64,000 nt of DNA, taken from positions 1,552,501-1,616,500 of the forward strand of contig OY987271.1 of the NCBI GenBank assembly GCA_963920665.1. The letters are read 5' to 3'. Position 1 is the stretch's first letter. Each line of letters begins with the position of its first letter. A program made the position numbers and the translations under genes. The notes under the pieces were generated by a model. That model searched no databases, was not told the origin of the DNA, and saw nothing but the letters and a program-made list of their open reading frames with translations. Below are positions 12,409-29,771 of this stretch, in pieces. The DNA comes from Straminergon stramineum. Its lineage: Eukaryota > Streptophyta > Bryopsida > Hypnales > Calliergonaceae.

Positions 12409-13857
12409 GCTTTTATAGCTCTTTAGAGTATCGTAGTTCAATCTCTTACAACTTCTTTTGTGCACAATAGAGTTCACATTGCAAAACTTCTTTCTCTCTA
12501 ACATGTATAGACACCCCTCAAATTCAATTTGGTTGAAAGTAAAACAACCTTATAAACAATTCAAGTCATTCTCTAATTCAAAAATCTTACATTGCAATTT
12601 GCTTAATTCATGGATACGACCCCATAATCTTGTCAATTCTTGGCAACAATCTTGCAAAATTCCAATTTTAATTTGCTTCTCTTGAACAAGCGATGAAGCT
12701 TTGCCACACTCTCCTATAGTCTCTTTATGCAACCAAGTTCATTCTTTCCTTTTGCAACATACTCTAGTAACTTCAATGTGGACTTAAATTTTAAACATTG
12801 TCATGAAATTGGATCATATAAATAAAAAGAGATCCATCAAGCCAAAAATCCAAACTAATTTCATGAGTCTTCCTTCTCTCTTCAAAACTAGAACATGAAA
12901 CCTAACTATGTAAAGGGTTTCTTTGGATGATGAAAGGTTTGTATCTACCAATGATTCATACATGTATCTTGTATATAGATTCCTTGCATAGTCAATGCAA
13001 TTGTGCCATTATCAAGCTATTGTTGTTATGACTTCATGAACATTGATCAAGCTACCATTGATCTTGCTTGATCTTGCTTCTATCAACAATAGAATAACAA
13101 ATTCAATCCCCTAAACATCAAACCTGGCAACCAAAAATTCCACCATCGATATTTTGCACATAGTTATACCTCAATATGGCAACACAAGGGCAAAATGATG
13201 TTGGAGCAATGATGATGTTGAAGGACTAATATTTAAACCCAACAAATGTTGGAGTTGATGCTCATTACCTAACAAATCTTAATGAACGGGACATCAACAA
13301 CTTCTTGGAATAATACAGGAACAATTTCTTAGGAGCAAATGAATGACCTTCGTCTTACCAACAAAGCAACCCTTCCTAAGTTGACTTTATTTCTAATGTG
13401 GTGGAGAATCTTTGTTGCTTTGAGTGTCGGATATAATATCTACAGGTATGGATCACCGACACTATGAATTGGATGGGGGAACTTAGATGAAGAATTCAAG
13501 GAAAGGTTTATGAATGTAGGTGTGGGAAGTATTTGATGTGAACATTGGCCATGGTCAAGAATCTTTGTTTTATTGCATACTATTCCAAGATCAACAAATT
13601 GCATCAAATTTCAAGGCAAAGGACTTGGACGGTGGACGCCACAAAAGTAGAGGAGGGAGTAATAAATTGATTGATGCAATTTAAAATTAGATGCAAGAGT
13701 CTCACCCCTATATACTCATTAACTATACCACATAATGATAGCAATGGAATTGGTCTAAGGGACGTGATTTAGAGAAATTTCTTGGGGTTTGATATATTTT
13801 ATCTATTTGTTCATGTCGCTTCCTTTTCTTATATGTTATTCTAGTGCAACTTGAGGA
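12409..13857. other. AT-rich intergenic DNA, nothing recognised
   Basis: No supported gene was found. The open frames are short and lack family motifs. Confidence 0.45.
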
Positions 13858-13861
13858 TTAA

Positions 13862-14418
13862 CTCTTAAAGAACTAAAAGGTAGTCCAAATTTCCAAAATT
13901 GTGAAGATATATTGTAAAATACAACTTAGAATCATAATTTAATAATGAATCTCAAGCAATAGTTGTAAAATATAATCCATAGATCATGTCCATGTACCTA
14001 AATCAATTAATACACAAACCTATATTTTTCAATAGTATTTAAAGCCAAAAATTGAAAATTCCTTTTGAAATTGATTGTTGATTGAATATTTGTGGTTTCT
14101 TCCTTCTAACTCCAAATGTTAGGTTCAAATCATAGTAATTGTTCAAGTTTTTATTCTAGTTTTTTATTCAAGTCATTTTGGGAGGGTCATTTTTTGAATT
14201 CAAAAAGTTATTTTTTGAGACCAAACCTACTACTATCCTTTGAATTATAAAATATTTGCAAAGCAAAATCTTTAGAATTTGTATTGTACAAATGTTAATA
14301 TATTAATATAAGAATCTATACAAAAAATTTGATGGATAAAAAAAATACATTACTGCATGTTTGGAATGTGTTTGTATTCATCTATTAATCAAAATTTGAA
14401 TGCTTGGTCCTTTAAGGG
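13862..14418 (+). mobile_element. TTAA element 2, inverted relative of 38387-38938
   Basis: The left flank is TTAA (13858-13861) followed by CTCTTAAAGAAC. The right end reads GGTCCTTTAAGGG then TTGA, a one-base change from TTAA. Both halves align at roughly 80% with the reverse complement of 38387-38938, and the flank just outside the left end is shared too. Non-coding. Confidence 0.65.
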
Positions 14419-14422
14419 TTGA

Positions 14423-15589
14423 GTCTTTCTTGAGTGTCAAAACTTTAATCTTATTTTTTTCTTGTAGTATGACATATGTATGAGCTTGTTTTCGAAAACA
14501 TGCACTAGCATCTAATCTTGGCACCCATTAGTATAGGACCAAATTTGTTGTTGACAAGTTCCAGAGGAAATGAAAGAGATCACAAACGTAAAATTAAATA
14601 AAGTAATCCTTTACTGAAAGGTTTTAGTTACATGCTATGATATATGCCTTAGTCAACTATTTTAAAATTTGCATTAACCTCCAAAAAGACACTTCATATT
14701 CCCATGTGCTCAAACTTCATTAGTTTTCAATATTAAACACACCTATCAAAAATTTGATGCTTTTTTCATGTAGTAATATCTCTCTCTATAATTTAACTTT
14801 ATTTTTTCATAATTAAAAACATTAAAAGAAATTTCATATGATTTCTTAAAGTAATGTCTTTGTAAAAATCATAGTAATTATGAAATGGTTAAAATCATAC
14901 TAAAGTTTAGACAAAAAAAGGAGGTCATAGTGATAAACATCATGGTTAAATTGGTGAGTGTATTCTTTGAGCTCACACTTAGAGATTGAATTTGATAGAA
15001 ATTTTCAAGAGTGGAGTATTTTAAGCTATCAAGATGCTATCTTCAAAGAGTCTCAAAAATTACAACTTTAATTATTTGGGTAGAAACCAAAATGGAATAA
15101 AAATTAGATTATTGGATCTCTATTTTCTTACTGAAGCTTTTAAAAAGACATTTAAAAACAAGAATCTGATGTGAAATTCAGTTCTAAATTTTTCCCATGC
15201 CATGTGGACTTGGTTTGTCCATTAGGTTTAAATGAAGAAATCCTAGACATAATTTTTAGGAAAATCCTTGTAATTAAATGAAAATAAGATTAAATGATCT
15301 TTTCCAAATCAGTTCATAAATACCTAGTTTTGAAAATTCATCAAAAATTACTATTTGTTTTTTGCGTCTTGAAGTTTTCTTATGATAGGCTAAAACTTTG
15401 AAGAAATCAATGTAGGACAAAATTTCTCATTGAATTGTGATCAAAGTACTAAAATATTCTATATGTAGTATATTTTTTTAAATGGAAAAATTTAGATACT
15501 CTTAGTCTATTCTCTTCAGGTTTTATAAAGTATCAAATGCATCTATAAGAATATATCCATTAACATTCTATACTCTTGTGCTTTCAATA
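14423..15589. other. AT-rich intergenic DNA, nothing recognised
   Basis: No gene, RNA gene or repeat boundary could be supported. Confidence 0.45.
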
Positions 15590-16600
15590 AGGTCCATTAT
15601 GTGCTTTAGTCCTTTCCACTTGATGAGAGATAACTTTGAAAAAATTAATGTTGTACAAGCTAATTCAATTAGTATAAGAATTTAAGGAGTTTGAGATCCC
15701 TTCACTAATTTGGATGAATATTGGATGAATGAGTTCTCAATAGTTTGAGTTTCTTATATGAATTTTAAATGAATATTTGATGAATGTAGATGATACTCCC
15801 TCTATTTTAGATGGTATGAAAATAATGTAGAGTTCATTCTCTTGGTTTTTTGTCACATCCGTGTTACTACAACTCACAAATTTGTATAATTCTCAAAGCA
15901 ATGCAAATTAATGTTCAATGTTACTACTTGAATTTGACTTCAGAAGTATTTTTGCTTCTAGGTGATGAAATTGTGGTTTGAGTAAAGCATCTACTTGGTT
16001 TAACTACTTGCATTAAAATAAATCCATTAGTTTGAGTTTAAAGGAGAAAAATCCTTCAATCGTTTTGTCTTGACACCTAACTTAGAAGTTCATGGTAAGA
16101 TTGAAGTAACAACTGCAAGACCGATTACATTTGGTCTTGATTGACCCAAGGTACAAAAACTCCAAAATTTTTACTAGGTAGGATAAATGTAAAAGTTTAC
16201 CCCTAATTATGTGAAGAGGTTATCTTGTATTTTGGGCCTTCTTTCAACTAATTTGGGTTCCTTGACTCCAAACATGAATTGGAATTCTCCAAATAGTATT
16301 AAGTTTTGGCCCTCTCTTATTTGATATTGTATAACCCAATAGATTACTTTTGAACAATATTTTGCTTTACAATGATATGATCTATTTTAGAAAATATTAA
16401 GTGATATATTTTCCTATTTTCAATGAATAAAAGCATTGAATTGCTAAATATTATTAGAATGAATGTACATTCTTTGGGATGAATAATTTAAGATTCATCC
16501 ACATTTTGCATGTTTCATCTACATATAGAGATGTAACTTACTGCATCACTCCAACAAACGTTGCTTTGATCACTACCCAAAATGAACTAAGGCATGTGAC
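15590..16600 (+). repeat. dispersed repeat R1, copy 1 (holds an empty TTAA site)
   Basis: This aligns at about 80% with the reverse complement of 36930-38275 and, over its last part, with 43430-43760. At 16488-16491 it carries a single uninterrupted TTAA. The copy at 37 kb has two TTAA-bounded elements inserted at exactly that place. Non-coding. Confidence 0.7.
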
Positions 16601-16963
16601 CCATTTCCAACTACTTGAGCAATTACACATGTAGGGGATGTGGGTTTCTTAATGGGGAATTTTTTTTCGTGTACAAATATGAAGTTTGGAAGGATTCCAT
16701 AATTTAACAAAATTTTATTTCTCAAAACATAATTACTATGAATTTTTTAACTCAAGATTGTGTTTGACCCTTATTGATCAAGTAGGCCTTCCTATTTCCA
16801 ACCAAGGATTGGTTGCAATATTGAAAGTCTTGACAATTGTGGCTGTTTGTATTGTACTTTTTTCCTTGCAATGAAATTTTGTTTCATTTGTGTCCAAAAA
16901 ATGAAAAGTCTTGTAGCCAATCATAATGTGCAACAACTACACCGAGAATTGCGCCATAATTAA

Positions 16964-17599
16964 CCCCTAAATGCCCAAGGTCTGTTTGGAGCTTCTTGAA
17001 ATTTTCTCGAAATTGAACAAAAAGTCAACATTTTCATAAGTTGTACCAATTTCTTTTGAATTGTAACCGTACAAATTCAAACTAGACATGTTAGAGATCA
17101 CATAGGAAAAGAAAACATAACAATATCACTTATAGATTGAAAGATTATAATGTTTGATCATGAGGGTGTTAAAACTATGAAAATTTTTCAAATTCTCTTT
17201 TTGTATGTTAACTCCAGAAATTGGTCACTAAAAAATATGAGGTTATAGGGCCTAGCATTCACAACCTCAATCAATTTACAGTTTTTCAAAATCTATTCTC
17301 CAATTTTTTTGAATGAATTTCTAAAATGATTTTTCCTCCAAGATCTAGTACATTTGAGGCTCATTTCCAAAAGCCCTCAACACTACAAGAAGTCAAGATT
17401 GCAATGGGCATCCTTGCACAAAATCTTGAATAGAAAAATCATAATCCTTCATTTTTAAGATCGGCTTTTTGATCCTAAAACTAGACTTCAAAAAGAGTTC
17501 TCCAAAAATATAAACTAATAATAATAGCAATTTGGTTGGGTTTTACTTAACTTCAAAGTTTTTGAAACACCAGAATTTGGTGCCTTTGGCATTAAGAGG
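16964..17599. mobile_element. TTAA element 3
   Basis: TTAA (16960-16963) followed by CCCCTAAATGCCCAAGG. The inverted right end is CCTCTTAATGCCAAAGG with TTAA at 17600-17603. Fourteen of 17 terminal bases match. The 636-bp interior has no recognised protein. Confidence 0.65.
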
Positions 17600-17754
17600 T
17601 TAATCACTCCTCATTAGTACCTGAACGGAAAGAAAGAAGTCTACAAGGCGGAAATGGGGGGATCGCAAAGGGGTCGTCTCGTTTCATTTGTGTCAAAAAG
17701 AAAAAAGAAAAAAAAGAAAGGGGTCGCCTCCTAAAAAAGAATCCGTGGTGTGAC

Positions 17755-18043
17755 CAGTCCACGGTACAGCAAGTACCGGGAATAGAAACTGGCCGATATT
17801 ATAATAAACTGAACCATTCACTGCAACGTCCCACTAAGAATCAACGAAACTGCCCTGAAATTGCCTGAATTCTCTGCACCTCCAGTACAGGACTACAGGT
17901 ACAGACAAGAGCGACAATGATCTGCAACACGTGTCCGAACTTCAATTGAAGTTGTCAGTTTGAATCGCAAGGCAAGCAAGCTGCTCTCTACCCTCCCCGT
18001 TCTTTTCGTTAGTTGCTGCGGCGGATCCTTAACGGAACCAAGC
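17755..18043 (+). promoter_or_regulatory. RPN9 upstream region, arm 1
   Basis: This stretch aligns with the reverse complement of 36061-36360, upstream of the other RPN9 relic. Shared blocks include AAGTACCGG, CTGGCCGATAT and GATCTGCAACACGTGTCC. It therefore probably holds the ancestral RPN9 promoter and leader. In arm 1 it would drive the RPN9-ATPase fusion. No TATA box was assigned. Confidence 0.45.
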
Positions 18044-18524
18044 CAGGCGGTGTACGAGCGCAAGCTCTCGTACCAGCTCAGGCTGAAGCTGGAGCAGTTC
18101 GTGGCGCTCACGGTGTTCCAGGTAATTTTTCTGTCGATGATTAGGGTTAGGTGGGTGGTAGATCGATTGAATTGTGGACTATAGGCAGGCAGGGGGGTTG
18201 ACGTGCTTCGGTTTAGGGTTTCGTGTCGCGATTCGGCCACAAGTGGTGTGTCTAGGAATGTCGTGTGACTTTCTCCGGTTTAGGGGTTTGTCTGGCGATT
18301 AGCCCACAAGTGGTGTGATTCGGGTTGTGGTGTGATCAGGAAAGCGTCTTTGGAATTTGGGCATATTAGGGTTGGGATTGTGGTTGGGATCCGTGCGGCG
18401 TGGTGGAAAATTTGATGTGGACTAGATGAGGGGTTGCGATCGCAGGCGGATGATGCTCTTGTTCAACAATATCACAACTTTATTTGCGACTTTGAGACCA
18501 AACTTAATCTGCTGAAGCTCACAC
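18044..18524 (+). pseudogene. RPN9: 26S proteasome subunit RPN9 (PSMD13) 5' fragment, fused to the Ca2+-ATPase
   Basis: RPN9 is a non-ATPase lid subunit of the 26S proteasome. Two exons of its N-terminal helical region are readable. The first ends at 18121 with LKLEQFVALTVFQ, followed by a GT donor. The second starts at 18446 after an AG acceptor and encodes DALVQQYHNFICDFETKLNL. Both are in phase and match plant RPN9. At 18525 the RPN9 sequence stops inside the codons for the THFA motif and runs straight into the leader of the downstream ATPase gene. The start of RPN9 and everything after about residue 85 are missing. The RPN9 frame stays open across the junction to a TGA at 18593-18595, which overlaps the ATPase start codon in another frame. 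It cannot make an RPN9 protein. Family assignment is firm from sequence; the fate of the transcript is inference. Confidence 0.85.
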
Positions 18525-18557
18525 ATTTTGCGTTTTCTGGGTTCGCTTTATTCAATT

Positions 18558-23323
<4,766 letters not shown>

Positions 23324-23600
23324 CTGGTCGGTGCGCCAAGGGTTTCGGGTTTCAGTTTTGGGGAAATTCTCTTTCTTGTAGGTCGGAAAGAAAGGATATC
23401 TGCCAGGGTTCTCGGATGGTAGTTCATTGATCGATTCGAAGTGGACATGATCCCGGACTTGTTTTGGGAGAGGTCAACCTTTTAGATAGAGCCTTGGTGT
23501 GAGGGTTGGAGTGCCGATTAATCAATTTGGGTTCTCCGACTACCACCAGGTTAATTTGGTCCTCTTGCTGTTGCTAATTGTTTCATTCCATTTTTAAAGT

Positions 23601-23630
<30 letters not shown>
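23601..23630 (+). repeat. AGC trinucleotide repeat in ATPase 3' region, arm 1
   Basis: About nine to ten AGC units lie some 280 bp after the stop codon, probably in the 3' UTR. The mirror tract in arm 2 has the same unit number, which is unexpected for an old duplication because such tracts slip readily. Confidence 0.8.
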
Positions 23631-23631
<1 letters not shown>

Positions 23632-24214
23632 AGTAGCTGTATAGATCGAGAGAAGACTGGGAGTCTAAACTGAGGCTTTGTTGTTCTTTTGAGGAGTGCA
23701 CATTGTCCATTTATTGTCCATTTATTCATGGATATTTTCAAGATAAATTAAGCTAGCTTATTTTTTGACTGTAAAGATTGTCCGGTTGCTGGCAAATTAC
23801 AGCAGCAGGACAGAGCAGATATCATGGTGGGGGGGGCTCCTTGATATCTCGCTCATTGTTTTTTTCTCCTCCTGAACATGCAATCCGAGATCTCGGCTTC
23901 TTTTCCCAAATGCGTTGCTATTGGCCTGGCCAAACTATTGGTGTTTTTCCCCGTCTGTTGTAGTAGTGTGTCGGTCAAGTACAAGCGTCGGAAGACAAGC
24001 CAACCCATTCTCGAGCACTTCGGGAGGTCCATCTTTCCACAGTGGACATGGATTTACTGAGAATCTCGCGGACAATGCGGGGTTCCATCTTCTTCTTCTT
24101 CTTGTCTCCGTCCGCAGCTAATGCGTACTTGGACCAGGGCATCCGGAATGGCAATAAGTGTTCCTGATCGATTATTCCTCATCGCCCAGGGCGACATTGA
24201 AGACAAGGTGGTAG

Positions 24215-27078
24215 GGGGATGTGGGAGGAGGTTTACGAGCAGGGGCAGGGGTGGGCGTTGGTGGTTGTTGTTCGTCTCTAGTTTTTAAGTCCAACTGTAT
24301 TGTAGAAGGAGCCCATGATATTTTAGTGCCAGGTGAACAGTGCTGAAAACCTTTTAACTTTGTAATTTACTGATTCTTTAATCCCTGAATGCATTTGACT
24401 TTGTTTTCACCACAACCGCTCCAAAAGTGCTATATTCAGGAGAAGTACCAGATTTTAGAAAAGAACACATTTTTGGACTCATGTAACTGTATGATCTTCG
24501 ATTTTTCTGGTTTGAGAAGATGTGGAATAAATTTCAGAAATTTCCGAAGTGTAGATTGCAAGATATTAGTGTTTGAATTGATAGAAATTCTGGTTTTGGC
24601 CTAACAGAAAACTAGGCAGGTGCACTTCACAACATCACATTTGTATTAACAAATGTCCAGAATGATGGTGCTTCTTTGGATTACTTCTTCAAGGCAAGTT
24701 GAATATATGCTTGAAAAAAATAGAACCCATGTTTCTAAATCTCAAACATACAACTAATTAATGCACTGTTTTCAGGTTTGAAAATGAGAATGCATGTTGT
24801 ATGCATTTTCGCAAAAGGTGTGCATTCATAGCATATGCATAGTATGGATTGATGCAATTTCTTTTAGCACTTTCCTCATACTTTCTTGTGAAATTACCTA
24901 TGCACCTACTATCCCAATTCTAAGCTCACAAGTTGCATTTCAAGGTCTACAATACTAGTCCCATTATATTTCACTAGTGTAGAAGGAACATTGGAATTGT
25001 GGTACCAAAATTGAATACATAGAAAAGAAGTGTTTGATTTTTAATATAAATGGTTCAAAGCAACATAATAGTTAGAACATCCATATGCAAAAAACATCCC
25101 AATACATCACATGAATGGGAATTGCATGATCCTGAGTGCAACACATAATAGAGTAATTTGCATATAAAATCCTAGACATATAAACTCTCATCATGTGTGC
25201 ATGAACATGTAATATTAGTTTTAGAAGCCATGCCAACAAACTCCTTTTTTCATTGTATGCCCCCACTAAAAAGTACTAAAAAGTTGCCTCATCATGCATC
25301 CATGGAAGTCCTTTTTGTAAAACTCCCAAGGAGTTGCCCTTCCCTTTTGATTTTTAGAATGGGTTAGCATTTTACCTCACTATCTAGTAACTTTTGAAAA
25401 CTTAACTACACTAAAATCATTTGATTTTGTTGACATAGCATTGTCACATTTTTTGGACGTTGCAAAAAATATGACTACGTTTTTCCAAAGTCTCACACAA
25501 CATACTTGTTTTCACTAGTGTGGCATTATTTTTCTACTAATATCCACACATTTGTTAGAACGCCTACTACAATTCTAGCACCCATTGCCTCTGTGTCTTT
25601 GATGTCCTCTTGTTTGGAAAAACATGCCATGTTTTTGTCTAATGCCACAAAAAATGGGGGTTTCTTCTAGTGCATAATGGAATTGCATAGTCCATTGTTT
25701 GCACAAAGCATCTCATACTCTATTCTAAGTATAGGAGGACTTAAGCACATGAAAAAATAGTATCAAGAGGTTTCTGAAGAATATTGAAAATACTCCAAAT
25801 GGTAGTGGACCTCACTTGTACCCATGTCCAAAAGAAGATTGCACCTTGTAAAGTTAGTGAGGATGCCCAACAAGTGTCTTCAAACCACATATGGTTATTA
25901 TTGCTTTCACACAAAGCAAAAATCATACCAACAATTTTCAACAACACTACATTTTTTAACTATTTGTAAACCTAGTTGCTTGATGGGCATTGTAATGAAG
26001 TTGCCATAGAGTATTTGATTTCCATAAAAATCATAGTATCCAAATATCTCAGCTCAATATGATTAGTGAAACCAATTAGCTCAAGCTAGATTGATAGACA
26101 TCAAACATAAGTATTTAGCCTTCTAGTAGCATAACCAAGTCACTTTTGAGTTTTCCTAACGTTGCTTAGAGCATCTACAATGTTCCCAACTTCCAAGATA
26201 GTAACAACATTGTACTCTTTGGAAAGTGGTTTGGAATTCAATGAGCACTCCAATGCAACTGTTATGGGGGGCTATAGTTTCACATCCTAATATTTTTGGT
26301 CTTTTTGCTTGCCCCTCGAAGTGTGTCACTAAGTTGAGATTCTATGGTCATCATAACAATGACTTTTCTTCAAATCATATTTTACAAATTTATAAATGTG
26401 TCTTTTCCATAGTTTATGAGGTTGGACATGGAATGCATACTAAGACTCATCTTGTCTGTATTGTAGTACTTCAGTCATCATGTTTATTCTCCTAAATGTA
26501 AGCTAATATGAATTATTTTTCAAGATTGTTGAAGAATACCGGCCACACATAGGGGTGCTTTAGCCAAAAAAAATAGCATTGTGTAGACCTCGTGGAATGC
26601 CCCACCATTTGCCATACATGGCTTACTTACCAAGCCTATATTGTAGATGCTTTTAGACATTAGCTAATCAAGCTAGATGAAAAATGATAAACAATTCTTG
26701 TCCAGGCCCTAGCCTTGACTTAGCAACTAGCCAATAGAAATTTTGAACAATTACATTTCCCAAAGTAATAACAATATTTGTAGAATGGTCTCCTTCCTTG
26801 TAATAATTGCCAAAAGTAATGAAATTCATGAAAGAATGGAAACTATTAGAAAAGGTTGGTTTATTGAAAATTTTAGTTCAATGGTCTTCATAGATATACC
26901 AAATCTTTCAAAATAGACTCCATTTTTATTATATTAGGTGGGAATCTTTAGGCAATAAAAAAAATAGTTCTTCTTAACAAAAAAAATCAATTTGGTTTAA
27001 GATAGCAAATACAACCCTTATATTTGTTGAAACTTATCACATTTATTTTTCTTCAGGGAGATTGCAAAAGACACCTAT
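24215..27078. other. spacer between inverted arms, left part
   Basis: After the arm ends there is AT-rich DNA. About 25250-25676 resembles 7690-8098 and ends in a CACTA-like TTTCTTCTAGTG. No intact gene was seen. Confidence 0.4.
24382..24720 (+). mobile_element. truncated TTAA element (relative of 59775-60719)
   Basis: TTAA (24378-24381) is followed by TCCCTGAATGCATTTGAC. The next ~330 bp aligns with the left part of the 59775-60719 element, including a block reading GATTGCAAGATATTAG. The right end is not found, so the copy is truncated. Confidence 0.55.
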
Positions 27079-27083
27079 ACTAT

Positions 27084-27827
27084 TGTTATGACCTTTGTCA
27101 CAACCCTTTGATGGATGAATGCATTGATAGATGAGATAATTTTTTATGATTGTGTCATGACCTTCATGTCATGGCCTTTGATGGATCAATGCATTGATGG
27201 ATAAATTAATCCATGATGAAATGTGCACTAGTGGACAAGCAGAGATTACCTGGAAATAGATTTCTCCAAATGGTGGATTTGTGTGCTAGAGTTAGACAAC
27301 TCCAATTGGATGACAAGGGCACTAGAGTGCTTGAAAATAGATATCTCCAAATGATGGATTTATGTAGTAGAGTTAGACAACTCCACTTGGATGACTAGTG
27401 CACTGGATTTAAACAATTTCTAGAGGACAGTAAGTGTGATTGAACTTGGAGTTAGATAACTCCAAGTAGAAGATCAAGATGTGGATAAGAATTAAATGGC
27501 ATGAGATATGATCTAGAGAAGTACAACTAAGATTTTTACCTTAATGGATGGTTCTAGATGGAACCAGGAATAGAAAGCTAAAGATAAAAAAGTCTAAAGA
27601 TAAAAAAAAGTCTTAGTTTATTTTAAAGACTAATAGTCTATATTGATAGTCTCTAGTATATAAAAAGAGCTTGGAGGTGAGGAGACTATCTCTTTGGAGA
27701 TTGATCTCTCTCTATGGTTGAGTGGTTTGAACTCTTTGTAGAAGCATTCTTGTTAATACGTATATTTTGTGTTTGTTTTAAGAGTTCTTTGTAATTTAAA
27801 GTTACAAGTTGTGGGAGGTATGTAACA
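27084..27827 (+). mobile_element. solo LTR (744 bp) with 5-bp TSD
   Basis: It starts TGTTATGACC and ends GTATGTAACA (TG...CA with TGTTA/TAACA ends) and is flanked by ACTAT on both sides (27079-27083 and 27828-27832). A TATATAAAAAG promoter-like motif lies near 27656. There is no internal retrotransposon sequence, so this is a solo LTR left by recombination. An imperfect 81-bp tandem duplication lies inside (about 27252-27410). The size and TATA layout would fit Copia, but the superfamily cannot be fixed without the polyprotein. Confidence 0.85.
27252..27410 (+). repeat. 81-bp imperfect tandem duplication within the LTR
   Basis: Two units each read ATAGAT(T/A)TCTCCAAATG(G/A)TGG and then TAGAGTTAGACAACTCCA, offset by 81 bp. 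Such internal repeats are common in LTR enhancer regions. Confidence 0.65.
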
Positions 27828-27994
27828 ACTATTTTGCAATCCCCCTTGTGTGTTGACTTGTTCTTTAGTCATAACCTTTGCATTCTAGTTCCAAATGACT
27901 CAATATTCATAAAGGAGGTATTTATGACTATTATATACAATGGATACATAACTATTTTGTCTGTGTGTAGTTTTTTAGAATGTGAACCCATTAA

Positions 27995-28209
27995 TGACAA
28001 CATGGACATTATGTGTCTAATGGATGACAAGGAATTCTCCTATATAAGACAGAAGTGCAACTATTCATCCTTGAAATTAGAGGTGGAAAGGGAAGATCTT
28101 CTACAATAGTTTGACTCCCAATGCATATTTTTGAATTTTATAAAGTAGATAATGTCACATGGTTTTAAAAGGGAGGATTTTCCATGGTCACCAATCCGTC
28201 CTTTAAGGG
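27995..28209 (-). mobile_element. short TTAA element (220-bp subfamily), inverted
   Basis: Read on the minus strand it begins TTAACCCTTAAAGGACGG (TTAA at 28210-28213), and its body aligns with the two elements at 37039-37477. The other end is TTAA (27991-27994) but has lost the CCCTTAAG motif. Non-coding. Confidence 0.6.
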
Positions 28210-28213
28210 TTAA

Positions 28214-28806
28214 GCACACAAAGGAATTTGCTTCCCATTGAATGCTGGCTCATTATCTCGGAACTGTGTGGCATAACTCTCTTCCCTACTAGTCTTATAG
28301 CCTTTGCGTAAGTCTTATGGCATGAGCTTGAAGGCCACCTTGAGAGCCATTTGTAACACTAGAGCAAACCCTGTCATTTTTCATTGAAGAGATCCGGAGT
28401 TGTGTCGCTTCTCATTGAAAATGATCTATTGTTAGTATCCAAGTCAACCCCATGATTTGTCCCTTGTGACTTTTTTCACTCAAGCCACGTTTTGTTGCTC
28501 TTGCAAGGAATGAAAAGCGACAAATTTCATAGTAGAGTAATATTGCGTTTCTGCCGTTGATCATCGTCACCAGTTTTCTCTTCCCAAGTTCTATTGAGTT
28601 TGGGATGTTTACTCATATAGCGGGATATTTCCGCATGCGCAATTGTTTCCTAATGTTCCCGAACCATCATTATTCAACCTGGACAAGAAGTGGACCATTA
28701 TTTTGCATTTTCCAACAAAAAAATCCTAACATAAAAAAAAGCCCTGAATTTTTGCCCCCTACCTCTGCTCATGATCCTACCCCAAGTCCCCTACCACCTT
28801 GTCTTC
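28214..28806. other. spacer between inverted arms, right part
   Basis: No gene was recognised. The last ~16-19 bp before 28807 is identical to the inner edge of arm 1 (24199-24214), followed by a short similar purine-rich stretch. Confidence 0.4.
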
Positions 28807-28809
28807 AAT

Positions 28810-29173
28810 AGGGGTAGTTACAATTCCTCCACTGTCTTAGATTTCAACGCAGAATAGAGATGTGCCGACTTTGGATTGGCTCCTTGCATGCGTGTGGAAA
28901 GGGAATATTCTTCTTTGGAGAAGTTCTCCACAGGAATATTCTTCACCTCCAAAGGTGAAGGATGGGCATTGAGAAACTTCTCCAAAGTAGAATATTCTAT
29001 TTCAGTCTACACTATAGCACCCCATCGATTCTCCACATGTCATTGTCCACATCTCAACTTCCATACAAATAAGGGTGTTAACCTTCCCTCACCCGCTAAT
29101 GCATCCACCTGGTTCCATTGAATTCTCATTATCCACGGGAAATTTCGATGCAGGAAGAACTCTGACTACCCCT
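28810..29173. mobile_element. 364-bp TIR insertion at the inner edge of arm 2 (AAT TSD)
   Basis: The ends are AGGGGTAGT and, inverted, AGGGGTAGT. AAT flanks both sides (28807-28809 and 29174-29176). Arm 1 has the uninterrupted site with a single AAT at 24196-24198, so this is a clean insertion with its empty site preserved. It encodes nothing. The 3-bp duplication suggests a Harbinger-like MITE. Confidence 0.85.
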
Positions 29174-29740
29174 AATGTCGCCCTGGGCGATGAGGAATAA
29201 TCGATCAGGAACACTTATTGCCATTCCGGATGCCCTGGTCCAAGTACGCATTAGCTGCGGACGGAGACAAGAAGAAGAAGAAGATGGAACCCCGCATTGT
29301 CCGCGAGATTCTCAGTAAATCCATGTCCACTGTGGAAAGATGGACCTCCCGAAGTGCTCGAGAATGGGTTGGCTTGTCTTCCGACGCTTGTACTTGACCG
29401 ACACACTACTACAACAGACGGGGAAAAACACCAATAGTTTGGCCAGGCCAATAGCAACGCATTTGGGAAAAGAAGCCGAGATCTCGGATTGCATGTTCAG
29501 GAGGAGAAAAAAACAATGAGCGAGATATCAAGGAGCCCCCCCCACCATGATATCTGCTCTGTCCTGCTGCTGTAATTTGCCAGCAACCGGACAATCTTTA
29601 CAGTCAAAAAATAAGCTAGCTTAATTTATCTTGAAAATATCCATGAATAAATGGACAATAAATGGACAATGTGCACTCCTCAAAAGAACAACAAAGCCTC
29701 AGTTTAGACTCCCAGTCTTCTCTCGATCTATACAGCTACT

Positions 29741-29741
<1 letters not shown>

Positions 29742-29771
<30 letters not shown>
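29742..29771 (-). repeat. AGC trinucleotide repeat in ATPase 3' region, arm 2
   Basis: Mirror of 23601-23630, seen as GCT units on the plus strand, with the same unit count. Confidence 0.8.

Noticed and set aside
15590..17599. A protein-coding gene in the long AT-rich stretches between 1 and 17 kb
   Set aside because: No conserved domain or coherent exon series was seen. Open frames are short and AT-driven, and much of the DNA is explained by repeats.
18528..18557. Start codons upstream of the ATPase ATG at 18558
   Set aside because: The ten extra codons derive from leader sequence, lack homology to ECA N-termini, and would begin at a non-ATG codon at the RPN9 junction.
25250..25676. Complete CACTA transposon
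   Set aside because: Only one CACTA-like end is convincing. A CACTAGTG at about 24977 could be the other end, but the terminal repeats match poorly and no duplication was found.
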